Assembly: GCA_018266255.1 (NCBI GenBank)
Contig: JAFEAT010000003.1
Location: 124,001-188,000, forward strand
Reading direction: 5' to 3'
Origin: Cyanobacteria bacterium SZAS-4
GTDB lineage: Bacteria > Cyanobacteriota > Vampirovibrionia > Obscuribacterales > Obscuribacteraceae
Length of the DNA: 64,000 nucleotides
Shown here: positions 52,501 through 60,830 of the stretch, in pieces
Layout of the letters: each line of letters opens with the position of its first letter
Numbering within the stretch: the first letter of the stretch is position 1
Notes under the pieces: generated by a model
The model's input: only the letters and a program-made list of their open reading frames with translations
Told to the model about the DNA's origin: nothing
Databases searched by the model: none
Made by a program: the position numbers and the translations under genes

Positions 52501-54118
52501 TTTGCAGGTCTATTGTCTTCGTTACTCGTTCTTTGTCGTAAGGACGAATTACACAATTTACCTTAACCGTATCGCCAGGTTCGACAATCGGATTATCCAC
52601 ATAAATGCGTTCCAACTTGGCGGCGTTGTGCCCATCTTCAAGGGCAATCTTTAGATTGATCGCCTTGATCGACTCACGTTGAAACTCGTTGTCCATGATT
52701 TTATTTGCTGCGAACAAAAGATAGCCAGAGACAGGATCTCCGCGTCCTTTGAATCTGGAGAGCGAATCAAGCGAGTTCGTGTGCACCGAAAAGTTGCTTG
52801 GAAATCTATCGGTGCGACGAATCTGTGCACCGCTTTTGGTTGTGATTTCGCTGGATACTTTTAGTATGTACGGAGCTTGCGATTGATGAGTGGCATCGAT
52901 GGCAGACATCGCCGTCGCTGCCATCAGTTCAGGCGTCAGGTCTGGATGGTCGACGATGTTGCAGCGATAAGTGTGCTGGAGATGGCGCGTCTCATCGGTG
53001 ACATCATATGTAGCGGGAATCATGTGGGCGAACTTGCCTATCTGTCCGCCCACCGCCCAGGGTCTGTCAGAGACGATGGAGCCCAGTACTTGCATCGGTG
53101 AAGAGAGTTTGAACGAGACATTCAAGCTCGGCATGACTTGATGAATGAAAGCAGACGCCATCGGGAAATCGACGAAACCCGCTTGCAAGAATGGATGCCC
53201 AAAGGCCAACACTTTTCCGCCAAAAGTGGCTGTGGTAGTGCCTGTTGCTGCCGTTGTGAAGTCACCCGTGGTGAGCATCACTGCCACCGCGCTGCCTGGT
53301 GTCAGAGCATCTTTAGGTGTTGCTTTTCCCGTCGCTGCGGTTTTGCTCAGCGATTCGTCCATGCCGCCTGAACCGCCAGAGCTGCAGTAGAGTCCGACTT
53401 CGCCAAATTTTTCCGACAAAAATTGTTCTGCTCTAGTCGAGAAGCCACTGAGCGAAACAGGTGCCATCAAGGGCACCATATGCGGTGTGGCACCAGAAAC
53501 TGTGGTCGGCATGACTCCAGCCGATGTTTGCATGGTTGTTGGAGAAACAGTCGGCAATTCAATCTTGCTAATTCGGTCTGGTCCGCTCGACTGCTTGCCG
53601 GTGTCTTGCGCTAGCGCATCCAGCATATCTACGATTGGAGTAACACCTGCTATTGGCTCGATGGAGAAATCAAATCCATAAGATATCGCTCCGACTAATT
53701 TGCCACCAATGTAGACTGGACTGCCAGACATTCCCTTAATCACGTTGTTCTTGGCCATGCCTGCGCCCGAAAGCCGCACAAGAATCGCGTCTTTGTTGTT
53801 CAGAACTTTCTTGACGGTGCCGATCACTTTGACATTGAACTTCTCGATTTTGGTGCCTTGAAAGACGGTAAGCCCATAACCTTCCATACCTGGCTTGATG
53901 TCAGACACAGGCAGATACTCGCCCGCCTTGAGAAAACGATTGACCAGAGCGTGTTCCAAGCTCGCGAAATTTTTGCGGTCATCCAAATTTGGTGCAGTAA
54001 AACCCTGGTCGTTTTGTTCGGCAGCGAATGTCGGTGCAAACGTGCTGTTGAGAAGCAGCGCGGCGGCAAGCATGCGTGTAATGCGAGTGCTCGCTATCGT
54101 GAATCGTTTACGAGACAA
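49493..54118 (-). CDS. Giant exported SpoIVB-like (S55) protein with beta-propeller
   Basis: 1541 residues. The signal peptide ends around FAPTFAA. An S55/SpoIVB-like serine peptidase domain is at about 70-300, with the nucleophile motif in VIKGMSGSPVYIGGKLVGAIS (Ser131). A long beta-rich middle (300-680) follows, then a Thr/Ser/Ala linker (about 690-730). A beta-propeller of repeated strands such as LYAAAIPGGNVYSID, LYIGVTGSGKVYKI and LYVGTAEKGAVYSID spans about 800-1085. Then comes a discoidin-like segment, and two fibronectin/Ig-like domains separated by a Lys/Glu/Pro-rich stretch. No sporulation genes are present, so the peptidase likely acts in envelope signalling or processing. Monocistronic. 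Confidence 0.75.
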   Translation of the reverse strand: MSRKRFTIASTRITRMLAAALLLNSTFAPTFAAEQNDQGFTAPNLDDRKNFASLEHALVNRFLKAGEYLPVSDIKPGMEGYGLTVFQGTKIEKFNVKVIGTVKKVLNNKDAILVRLSGAGMAKNNVIKGMSGSPVYIGGKLVGAISYGFDFSIEPIAGVTPIVDMLDALAQDTGKQSSGPDRISKIELPTVSPTTMQTSAGVMPTTVSGATPHMVPLMAPVSLSGFSTRAEQFLSEKFGEVGLYCSSGGSGGMDESLSKTAATGKATPKDALTPGSAVAVMLTTGDFTTAATGTTTATFGGKVLAFGHPFLQAGFVDFPMASAFIHQVMPSLNVSFKLSSPMQVLGSIVSDRPWAVGGQIGKFAHMIPATYDVTDETRHLQHTYRCNIVDHPDLTPELMAATAMSAIDATHQSQAPYILKVSSEITTKSGAQIRRTDRFPSNFSVHTNSLDSLSRFKGRGDPVSGYLLFAANKIMDNEFQRESIKAINLKIALEDGHNAAKLERIYVDNPIVEPGDTVKVNCVIRPYDKERVTKTIDLQIPRDVPDGNIVLAVASGDEFESVRRRIGLIDPPPEDLNQILNKIRTRGRSDALCAVLALPEQSISVNGVTLLNPPAHWNKLFFSDRYTRGAVLSKGEVRAYAVQDCLLDGAHVMTVEVRRKDKAVTRSQPLMTAPTSVFGMNDSVSMTDLARKTIGKIDTTSTTTISSTSTSATTSTTAPVVSSAAAADKATSAASSSATAYWSATGNKNYPHMRSIQLWRQENEADFKNGKTDSTTIDSWGRIIPGFQVSDKSQVKNDMRIWSSVWSNGSFWFSTTNKVYKWNGDHNAPVEVAKLPGVAIPSLVADSKGMLYAAAIPGGNVYSIDPNKQANQNTRLVTKLSEPLVTCLTMDNKDNLYIGVTGSGKVYKIGAAKGALPVSIFDSGQADVVSMFFCAPEDKLYVGTAEKGAVYSIDSAGTATAEYQSPDHIVTGIAKDKKGDLYVSTAGTGHLVKMNKNGDIDTLASSDAFYTLYYDPNSDHVFSGDAEGDITEARFDPLSKQSYFVPVSHTEQDAVVTLSADGNGRLFAGTCNLAVAQVFEMKSAAKATYTSEVRDGQRSSKWSRIRAYGGYNEVNETVRKAITVETRTGQTSQPDSSWSTWIAANPAPDAYEIKSPPGRYLQYRLAWKFDETSTGRPVAIGQVDTTYLPNNTAPQISNVSLKSGTAVNGKADITVTGTDSDGDNLLLAMQISPDGGQTWQTVVNELRTKHATKEEAPPEVTATVKAETSTTTEVPDTKNKTAPAPAPKLDGALPPQVQPPGGPPKKWDPESALSEGTVGERSFGEKLQVEPPKDADKSQDAGDKSKDGSKDVVGEAKVEPVKVETKTEVASKKKSKAKLKVKGSPMASVTDASSPSETSGNGEKFTIKWDTTKFKEGNYIAKFTLDDKLSNAEGSEQISVFRTIDVDNTPPQITSVKWTKDKSGGAKLRVEAKDKITPIVNGTYRLDGGEPLALAGINDPGDGLNVVLGADNISYAKNPKKVEIKVLDRAGNSVTKTVDIN

Positions 54119-54369
54119 GTTGCCTCCATAAAATCTGGATCAGTAGTAATGCCGACAGTATCTACAGATACTCGACGTGGGCAGACCGATTCATCTTGGT
54201 TAGACATTGATAAATAGCCTAACTAGGTCTCATCCTAACACAGGCAATCGGTCCATATTTGGTAGAATCATGGACGATCTGAGCAATCGGTCATTAGAAA
54301 TCAGCAGCATGCTGCACAGTATCCTCGGAATAAATGACATTGGGCTCGCGACTCGTCTCAAGGACAAAT

Positions 54370-55257
54370 ATGCAAAGCAAACTATTCTTCTCGGCGTTAC
54401 TTCTGTGTCTCTCGTCAATGGCTCCCTGTCACGCTCAAGGTGGCTCGCCATTGCCTGGCAATGAAGGAGTGGCACCGATGCCTGGAGCTGAATTGAGACC
54501 ATCTGCACCTGCTTATCCGCCAGAAAATGTTCAGCGTTTGTCTGCGCCAGCACCAGTGCCGCAGCAAACTCAAGCACCAACGCCAGGACGCAAGGGCTCA
54601 GCTGCTTACGGTCATTTGCCGCTGACAGTGAAAGATGCAAAAAACAGATTGGTTGAGTTGAGAACTGCCATGGCCGCGTCTGGTCCTAGTGGTCTACACG
54701 ACCCTATCTATCAGCTCTCTGAATGGTTGGCCGATAGCGCTGATGCGCATATCAAAATGGCTGCAGCATTTTCAAAGCATGACGATATGAAAGCTCAATG
54801 CGCCGCGGAACATCAAATCGGGATGAAGTTCAGCCAACTAAAGAGAGATGCCCAGCTGCTCAAAGCAGATTTGCTGATCGCGCAAAAGAGATATCCTGAA
54901 GCCTTGAATCCGCTTGTTGAAATTGTGCTCGCCGACCCAACATCGGCAACTGGAAAAACTGCCTATCAGCGTCTGAAAGATTTGGGCTTCTCGCACGATG
55001 CTGAATCCGCAGCTTCCACGACTGCCGTAACGAAACCACCAGCGGCCTCAGCCGATTCCGCCGCTACAGAAACCGAAGCCGCGTCCTCATCGACGTCTGT
55101 CGTTCAAACATCGGTCAAAGCCGCGGTCAAACCTGTGGCGGGCGCGGTCAAACCGGTTGCAACCGCAGTCAAACCGGTCGTACATCCAGTCGCCAGGCTC
55201 GTCACTAAGCCAATTGCGCACCCGATTTCGATAGCGGCCAAGCGCCGAGCGCATTAA
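54370..55257 (+). CDS. Exported protein with Ala/Pro/Val repeat tail
   Basis: 295 residues from the ATG at 54370 (AAGGA five bases upstream). The signal peptide ends near APCHA. A Pro-rich head (about 25-75) is followed by a helical TPR-like core (about 85-205) with KNRLVELRTAMAASGPS and LLIAQKRYPEALNPLVEI. The tail is low complexity with repeats of the VKPVAxxVKPV type. Probably envelope-located and possibly wall-associated. Function unknown. First of four consecutive exported unknowns on this strand. Confidence 0.6.
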   Translation: MQSKLFFSALLLCLSSMAPCHAQGGSPLPGNEGVAPMPGAELRPSAPAYPPENVQRLSAPAPVPQQTQAPTPGRKGSAAYGHLPLTVKDAKNRLVELRTAMAASGPSGLHDPIYQLSEWLADSADAHIKMAAAFSKHDDMKAQCAAEHQIGMKFSQLKRDAQLLKADLLIAQKRYPEALNPLVEIVLADPTSATGKTAYQRLKDLGFSHDAESAASTTAVTKPPAASADSAATETEAASSSTSVVQTSVKAAVKPVAGAVKPVATAVKPVVHPVARLVTKPIAHPISIAAKRRAH

Positions 55258-55267
55258 TTCGGTTTCT

Positions 55268-55294
55268 ACTTGACACCCTGTGGGGCTTTCAAGT
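55268..55294 (+). terminator. Weak hairpin after exported protein gene
   Basis: ACTTGA and TCAAGT arms with an inner CCC/GGG pair, starting about ten bases after the stop codon. No T-run follows, so termination is uncertain. Confidence 0.3.
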
Positions 55295-55410
55295 GTTCGC
55301 CAGTATTACAACCGCTTATGGCTTTAAGGAACGGCGTGCCGTTTCGGCGTATCATTAGCCAGTCCATTTTTCACCCCTGCTGAGAAAGTGGATTGTAAAG
55401 GAGTCTTCTT

Positions 55411-56661
55411 TTGGCTACATTTAAGATCCGAGTCCTGTCTGCCACGCTGTGTTTGGCGACATTAGGTGCTCAAGTAAGTGCAGCAGAAACTGCTGTCGGA
55501 ACCAACGCAGTGGTGACCCCGCCGACCGTGCTTCTGAGCACGCATGGTGCAACCGATACGGGTGTTGCCCAAGGTGAAGTGGGCAAGGAATTAAAAGGTG
55601 GCGTTTCGAAGACCGAAGTCGCACCAGAAGAGTTGATCGATCAACTCGTCATCTCAGCTTACGAACGCGATGCCCGCGCTAGCGAAATCAGAGCCAAAGA
55701 AGGAAAGTATCGAGGCTCTCTGCGCAAATCAATCGCCAAGGTTTCTGACATGGCGCAATTTATGACGGCATACAAAGGTTTCCAGGCTTCAAGCGAAGCC
55801 GCTGATGTCATTCTCGAAGAAAAGCAGAAGCTGAAAAGCAAAGCTGCAGTTGAGTGGATCAAACAGAAACAGCATGATGAGCTGCATCCGAAAGTTGTTT
55901 CAAGCTTGATGCAAATTGCGTCTGGTTTGGGAATGTCTGATCCGGTCAAACAGCAAAAGAATGTAGATGTTGGTGTCAAACAACTGGCTTCGATTGTCGG
56001 TGACGAAGACGCTAAACGCGCGTTGGTTGCGATGACTGCGTGGGCTGCATCGGTGAAAGAATCTGCTTCACCAATTGCTGCTCAAGAACCACTCTCAGTT
56101 TTAAAACTCGATTCAGCCACTAAGAAGCTGATGGAAAGCAGTTTGCAGCGCGACGAAATTGTGCTGGAGACTAAATCCAAATTGCAGAAATACAATCACC
56201 GCAGCAAACTGCTCCAAGCCACCGCCAAAGTGGTTAACAGCACGTTGAGCGTGGCGATGTTCAGCCCGACAATCGTTTCACCGGCTGCACAAATTGCCTT
56301 GCTGGCATTTTTGATGGCAACTGGCGGACCTGAAGAAGCAAAATTGTTGAAAGAGCTGTATCTCGATCGCCGCATCGAATGTCGCTATAAGATGATCAAT
56401 CAAGAAGCGACACAAGCGATCAATAACTACAACGTCGCTTCAATCACCGGTAACACCGTGCTTGTGCAGTTCTGCAATCTCACCGCCAGTAAAATGGGCG
56501 GTAAGGATGTTCTGGCTCAAGCCGTGACCGAAGAAGTTGCCGACCCTGCGTCGACCGAGCCGACGAAAGCAGCTGTGGCTTCAGACGATAAGAAGGTTGG
56601 CGCATCAGCCGATAAGAAAGCCGGCGACGTTGGCATGAATCCGCCCGGAACGAGCCTCTAA
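55411..56661 (+). CDS. Exported helical protein, 416 residues
   Basis: TTG start eight bases after AAAGGAG. The signal peptide ends about VSAAE. The mature chain is helical, with a core (about 75-330) containing EELIDQLVISAYERDARASEI and DKAEVKQLASIVGDEDAKRA-type sequence, and a hydrophobic segment (SVAMFSPTIVSPAAQIALLAFL, about 285-310) that may be a membrane helix. The tail is Lys/Ala/Asp-rich. I recognise no family. The segment could anchor the protein or pack into its core. Confidence 0.55.
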   Translation: MATFKIRVLSATLCLATLGAQVSAAETAVGTNAVVTPPTVLLSTHGATDTGVAQGEVGKELKGGVSKTEVAPEELIDQLVISAYERDARASEIRAKEGKYRGSLRKSIAKVSDMAQFMTAYKGFQASSEAADVILEEKQKLKSKAAVEWIKQKQHDELHPKVVSSLMQIASGLGMSDPVKQQKNVDVGVKQLASIVGDEDAKRALVAMTAWAASVKESASPIAAQEPLSVLKLDSATKKLMESSLQRDEIVLETKSKLQKYNHRSKLLQATAKVVNSTLSVAMFSPTIVSPAAQIALLAFLMATGGPEEAKLLKELYLDRRIECRYKMINQEATQAINNYNVASITGNTVLVQFCNLTASKMGGKDVLAQAVTEEVADPASTEPTKAAVASDDKKVGASADKKAGDVGMNPPGTSL

Positions 56662-56851
56662 AATCGATAAAGTCGACTTCCTTCGGGAACCTACGCTGCC
56701 AGCGGATTAATCTTGCTGGTGAAAATTATCTCATGGCGCTACAATCTGACCTGAGGGCGATTCGTCGTCCTCGTGAGGTTCGGTGTACCAAAGCGGTAGA
56801 TTTGCCGCGACCGTGGCATTAAAGATGCATCGGTTTGCAAGGAGGCGGGTA

Positions 56852-57538
56852 ATGCGCGCGAGAAACTTGTTGATGTTGGCTGCAGTGGCTGTTCAGATCT
56901 CGAGCGCGGCGGTGGCTGCTGACCCACTCCAGGGTGGTATCGAGCAGAAGCAGATGATGCCGTCGGGTGGTGTTGGACCTGGCGACTACCAATATCCTAC
57001 GTTTACGCCCCCTGTGAAACCGGTCAAGGCCCCCACGCCACCGAAGACAAAGCCGCTAAACGCCAGTATCCACGAAAACGTGCCTATCCAGCGTCCGCCT
57101 ATGCAGATGGGCATTCAGCAGCGTGTGCAACCTCCAATTCAAGGTGGTGTTGTCGCGCTTCCTCAAGGATTCATGGGCGCATGGCGCGTGCAGGGTCAAC
57201 GCCAGAAAGTCGAGGCCATGCCTGAGTTTCAAGCTGGTGCCGAACAAGCTTTTAGTTTGAACACAAACAACACCTGGAACATCAACGGTCAACCTGGCAG
57301 CTACTCAATGTCTAACGGCGATATGAGCACGCCACTCTGGGTCGACAAAGTCGAAGGCGGCACGGCATTCATCAGATACCAACATCCAGTTGGTAAAACA
57401 ATGGCTCAGGAAGCCATTGTGCTCAGTCTTGTTCCCGGTGGAGCGCTGTTCAACGGTCTCGAGCGCATCTCCATCGTAAAAGAAGGAACGCAAAGAGCGA
57501 AAGTTACCTATCAGTTGAACGGTGCTCGGATGCGCTGA
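56852..57538 (+). CDS. Exported protein, 228 residues
   Basis: ATG six bases after GGAGG. The signal peptide ends near AAVAAD. A Pro/Lys/Gln-rich linker (about 45-110) precedes a C-terminal beta-rich domain (about 115-228) with GFMGAWRVQGQRQKVEAMPE, FSLNTNNTWNINGQPGSYSM and KVTYQLNGARMR, like a small lipocalin- or calycin-type sheet. Function unknown. Transcribed with the neighbouring exported genes or alone; 190 bases separate it from the upstream one. Confidence 0.55.
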   Translation: MRARNLLMLAAVAVQISSAAVAADPLQGGIEQKQMMPSGGVGPGDYQYPTFTPPVKPVKAPTPPKTKPLNASIHENVPIQRPPMQMGIQQRVQPPIQGGVVALPQGFMGAWRVQGQRQKVEAMPEFQAGAEQAFSLNTNNTWNINGQPGSYSMSNGDMSTPLWVDKVEGGTAFIRYQHPVGKTMAQEAIVLSLVPGGALFNGLERISIVKEGTQRAKVTYQLNGARMR

Positions 57539-57660
57539 CAGAAGCACAGTATCCGCAATGTGCCTGGGTTCTACGATTACATTACTCAAAGCCACGCGAT
57601 AAAGCCTTGGGCAACTGCTAGGATTGCGTCTATAGATGCGGTCAGGTAGTCAGGGGTCTC

Positions 57661-58506
57661 ATGAACAAGATTGTTTTAGCGTGCGTTCTCGCCATCTCAT
57701 GCTCAACCGTTCGCGGCGCACAAGGCGCAGCAACGACCTATCCGTCGAACTTACCAGCCTCTTCGTCGACCGCAGACGAGCAACCACCACTGCACGGTGC
57801 CCTTCCACTTGCCCCGTTGAACCGCGCCACACCTGCCACTCCGTCATTGTCTGCTCCTGCTACTCCATCAGATGAGCTTCAGAACGAACTGAAAAAATTT
57901 GATGACATGATGCCCACTATGCAGCAGACCTTGCCACCAGGCGCGCTTCAAGGCACAGCCAACATTGTCGATATAGAATTTGCCGCACGCAATCTCAAAG
58001 ACTGTCCGTTGCAGCGTGATCGCGACAAAGGGCTCAAGTACGTCGAAGTGACAGTAAAAAATTCCGGTCAAAATATCGCAGTGATATTAGGCAACAGTGC
58101 ACAAGCCGATGTAAGCGCTGGCAAAATAGCCTCGGCACCAGCTTCTGCTGCTGTAGATTCTGATCTGCCGCGACTAAACGGCAAAGGCAAACTGGCTGTT
58201 GGCGTGGTGGCAGCATTCAGTTTTGGATATGCAGCGCCAATCTTTTACGAAAATCTGACGCCCGATCAACATGCAAAACGCAGTCTCGGTGAAGCTATCG
58301 GACGCGACGGTTCGCGCCGCGAAGTGGAAGCCGGACACTTCGGCGTGAGAGTAATCATGCCTGGCGATGAAACAACAGGATGGATAGCATTCCGTTGCCC
58401 ACGCGACCAGGCTGTGAAGAGCTTGACCATTCCAGTTTCATATACACGCTCAGCCGTGCCTGCAGGAAGCGTCACTGTGCCTGTCGGAGACGGTCCTGCG
58501 AACTAA
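57661..58506 (+). CDS. Exported protein, 281 residues
   Basis: ATG preceded by AGGGG. The signal peptide ends near GAQGA. A Pro/Ser/Thr-rich head (to about 75) is followed by an Ig- or beta-sandwich-like domain (about 100-270): KYVEVTVKNSGQNIAVILGN suggests an exported domain that arranges strands like DUF4352-type folds, and VEAGHFGVRVIMPGDETTGWIAF follows. A hydrophobic stretch (KLAVGVVAAFSFGYAAPIFY, about 180) may be a membrane-contact segment. Function unknown. Last of four exported unknowns before the cyclophilins. Confidence 0.55.
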   Translation: MNKIVLACVLAISCSTVRGAQGAATTYPSNLPASSSTADEQPPLHGALPLAPLNRATPATPSLSAPATPSDELQNELKKFDDMMPTMQQTLPPGALQGTANIVDIEFAARNLKDCPLQRDRDKGLKYVEVTVKNSGQNIAVILGNSAQADVSAGKIASAPASAAVDSDLPRLNGKGKLAVGVVAAFSFGYAAPIFYENLTPDQHAKRSLGEAIGRDGSRREVEAGHFGVRVIMPGDETTGWIAFRCPRDQAVKSLTIPVSYTRSAVPAGSVTVPVGDGPAN

Positions 58507-58561
58507 CTGCTCGTTGTCCTGATAAAATGCACGTCTAAAGTCGAATATAAGGAGTTGAAAA

Positions 58562-59137
58562 ATGCGTTTGACACGGAAGGCTTCAGCATTGCTGTTTTCA
58601 CTGGTACTGTGTATGGTGGCATCACTAGGATGCGCGCTATCGTCGATGGCTGCTAAAAGCGCTGATCCAATCGTTGTGATGGAAACTACCAAAGGCAAAA
58701 TCAAAGTCGAAATCTTCAAAAGCGAAGTGCCAAAGACTTCAGCTAATTTTCTAGACCTCGTCGGCAGAAACTTCTATAACGGTTTGGGCTTCCACCGCTA
58801 TGAGCCTGGGTTCTGCATCCAAGGCGGCGACCCACAAGGAACAGGCGGCGGCGGATTCATCGATCCCAAGACCCAAAAAGAACGCACTATCGACCTCGAA
58901 ACCAGCCCAGCTATGGTTGCTGAGAATCCGAAGCTCAAGCACAGTTCTGCTGGCGTGATTGCGATGGCACGCACAAGCGTTCCTAACTCAGCCAGCTCAC
59001 AGTTCTACTTCACCCTCGCTCCAGCCAACTTCCTGGACGGCAACTACGCTGTATTCGGCAAAGTGAAGGAAGGTCTTGACGTAGTGATGGCGCTGCGCAA
59101 AGGCGACAAAATGACTAAGGTTTACGTGCAGCAGTAA
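58562..59137 (+). CDS. Exported cyclophilin-type peptidyl-prolyl isomerase
   Basis: 191 residues. The N-terminal signal/anchor (hydrophobic about 9-27) contains a Cys (SLGC) that does not fit a strict lipobox. The cyclophilin domain (about 35-190) has [38 protein letters not shown] and FAKVxEGLDVV-type end. The catalytic Arg in FHRY and QFYF are present. It speeds cis-trans isomerisation of prolyl bonds in exported proteins. A strong ribosome site (AAGGAG) precedes it. It is a paralogue of the next gene, with which it shares most of the core; duplication is likely. Confidence 0.92.
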   Translation: MRLTRKASALLFSLVLCMVASLGCALSSMAAKSADPIVVMETTKGKIKVEIFKSEVPKTSANFLDLVGRNFYNGLGFHRYEPGFCIQGGDPQGTGGGGFIDPKTQKERTIDLETSPAMVAENPKLKHSSAGVIAMARTSVPNSASSQFYFTLAPANFLDGNYAVFGKVKEGLDVVMALRKGDKMTKVYVQQ

Positions 59138-59164
59138 ATCACTCTGCTTGTGCCAAAGGCTTTT

Positions 59165-59190
59165 AGGGACCAGCTTTCGGGCTGGTCTCT
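59165..59190 (+). terminator. Terminator after exported cyclophilin
   Basis: Stem AGGGACCAGC with GCTGGTCTCT (one G-T pair), loop TTTCGG, followed by CGTTATTTTC. Starts 27 bases after the stop. Confidence 0.75.
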
Positions 59191-59264
59191 CGTTATTTTC
59201 AGAATAGTTCGGGTGATATGATATACAGCTATTCGATATCGTTTCACCTCAACAGAAGGCACTT

Positions 59265-59741
59265 ATGACAACAAGCGATCCAGTGGTTGTGCTAGACACC
59301 ACGAAAGGAACCATCAAAGTTCGAATCTACAAAGATGAAGTTCCAAAGACAGCAGGAAACTTTCTTGATCTCGTCAAACGCGGATTTTATAACGGCTTGA
59401 CTTTCCACCGCTACGAACCAGGTTTCTGCATTCAGGGCGGTTGCCCAAAGGGTACAGGAACAGGCGGATTCGTCGATCCTGAAACCAACAAAGAACGACG
59501 TATTCCACTTGAAGTAACCAAAGAATTGAAGCACAGCGAAGCTGGCGTTATCGCTATGGCTCGTGCAAACGATCCCAATTCAGCAAGCTCGCAATTCTAC
59601 TTCACTCTGGATCCAGCCAATTTCTTGGACATGCAATATGCTGTGTTCGGCAAAGTGACCGAAGGTCTCGATGTAGTGAAGAGCCTGCGCGTCGGCGACG
59701 TTATGAAAGACGTCAAAGTCATGGAACCAGCTGCTAAGTAA
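59265..59741 (+). CDS. Cytosolic cyclophilin-type peptidyl-prolyl isomerase
   Basis: 158 residues with no signal peptide: the domain begins almost at once ([20 protein letters not shown]). Motifs [32 protein letters not shown] and [16 protein letters not shown] match the preceding exported paralogue nearly residue for residue. Protein-folding catalyst of the cytoplasm. It has its own upstream region of 127 bases and its own terminator, so the pair are separate transcription units despite the tandem order. Confidence 0.93.
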   Translation: MTTSDPVVVLDTTKGTIKVRIYKDEVPKTAGNFLDLVKRGFYNGLTFHRYEPGFCIQGGCPKGTGTGGFVDPETNKERRIPLEVTKELKHSEAGVIAMARANDPNSASSQFYFTLDPANFLDMQYAVFGKVTEGLDVVKSLRVGDVMKDVKVMEPAAK

Positions 59742-59765
59742 GCTGTTTCATTGATTGAAAAATTT

Positions 59766-59792
59766 AGAGGACTGCCCTTGAGGCGGTCCTCT
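59766..59792 (+). terminator. Terminator after cytosolic cyclophilin
   Basis: Perfect stem AGAGGACTGCC with GGCGGTCCTCT (one G-T pair), five-base loop, then CTTTTT. Clear intrinsic terminator. Confidence 0.88.
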
Positions 59793-59855
59793 CTTTTTAC
59801 TGTGGTAAACCCGATAAAGTGGTATGAATCAGCTTGTTCTCGATGTTCTCAGCTG

Positions 59856-59920
59856 CTTACAAAATTGTGCTTAATTTGATTCATTTTCGAAATGCATCAA
59901 TTTAAGCACAATTTTGTAAG
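59856..59920. repeat. 65-bp palindromic element, copy B
   Basis: Near-perfect inverted repeat: 28 of 30 positions pair between arms, with outer CTTACAAAATTGTGCTTA and its complement, around a five-base centre. Same length and arm layout as 44499-44563. Lies between the cyclophilin terminator and the ftsX stop. Not followed by a T-run. Confidence 0.8.
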
Positions 59921-59957
59921 GGCCAGAAAGCCTGCAAAGTCGGCTTGCTCGCACTGT

Positions 59958-60827
59958 TTAAATTTTGATGTAACGTCCTGATGTCCAGGCGCTTCCGCCT
60001 GCACCAACTGCGACACCAAGCAAAAGCAAATATCCAAATGTCTGCAGCATTCCATATTCTAGATTTTGTGGAAGCATCGGCGCGAAGCTGACTAATTGAT
60101 CGCGAACGTAGGGATCGATATACCAGTGCATTCCCCACAAGACAGCGATTGCTAGTGCGGCAGAGCCGGCGCCGTACAGAGCGCCTTGAAGGATCAGTGG
60201 ACCCTTAATGTAGAAGTGAGACACACCCATGAGACTGAGAATTTCGATTTCGCGATGTCGAGATTGAATGACGAGGTGAATCGTGTTTCCAATTACGGTC
60301 AGTGTCGCGGTTGTCAGAGCCGCTGTAACGACGATGCCTGCGATTTCTATGAAGTGTCTGAACTCGTTGATTTTTCGCGCCACCTTCAATGGATAGCGAA
60401 TGTTCTCTATGCCGCTGAGCAAGTTGAGTTTGGGCGCGACCTTCTCTACATTCTCGGCGCTGCTTACGCGGATGTGCAGAGTGTTAGGAAGAGGGTTAGA
60501 CAGTGCTGCGACCTTGAAAGTCTGCTGCATCTCTTCCCATGAAACTTCCTTTGGCACGATTTCAACGAGTTGCACTTCAGGAAATTGACTGACTTCCTTC
60601 GCCACTTTCTTTGGATCGGCAGTGTCTTTGATGTATGCGGAGATCTCTAGTTGTGAACCCCAGGCGCTGACAACATTCTTCAACGTCATCGTGAATTGGA
60701 GGATGCCACCAAATATGGTTAAGGCGATAGCGAGAATGCTGACTACCAGCCAGTTCGACCATCCGCTCTGGCGAATGCCGATCATGGTTTCGATTGCTAC
60801 TCTCAGAAGGATGCGTAGTTGCCGCAT
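59958..60827 (-). CDS. ftsX: Cell division protein FtsX
   Basis: 289-residue membrane partner of FtsE. The N-terminal cytoplasmic helix is followed by a first membrane segment (LVVSILAIALTIFGGILQF, about 28-47). An outer domain (about 50-165) holds EISAYIKDTADPKKVAKEV. Three further membrane helices fill the C-terminal half (LTTATLTVIGNTIHLVI, GPLILQGALYGAGSAALAI, LLLLGVAVGAGGSAW). FtsEX couples ATP hydrolysis to activation of cell-wall hydrolases at the septum. Starts three bases after ftsE. AAGGG precedes the ATG. Confidence 0.92.
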   Translation of the reverse strand: MRQLRILLRVAIETMIGIRQSGWSNWLVVSILAIALTIFGGILQFTMTLKNVVSAWGSQLEISAYIKDTADPKKVAKEVSQFPEVQLVEIVPKEVSWEEMQQTFKVAALSNPLPNTLHIRVSSAENVEKVAPKLNLLSGIENIRYPLKVARKINEFRHFIEIAGIVVTAALTTATLTVIGNTIHLVIQSRHREIEILSLMGVSHFYIKGPLILQGALYGAGSAALAIAVLWGMHWYIDPYVRDQLVSFAPMLPQNLEYGMLQTFGYLLLLGVAVGAGGSAWTSGRYIKI

Positions 60828-60830
60828 GAA

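Noticed and set aside
49493..54118. Sporulation gene cluster suggested by the SpoIVB-like domain
   Set aside because: No other sporulation gene is present and S55 domains occur in non-spore-formers.
59856..59920. Reading the 65-bp palindrome as the ftsX terminator
   Set aside because: It lacks a T-run in the ftsX direction and has a clear sister copy upstream of an unrelated gene, so a dispersed element is the better reading.
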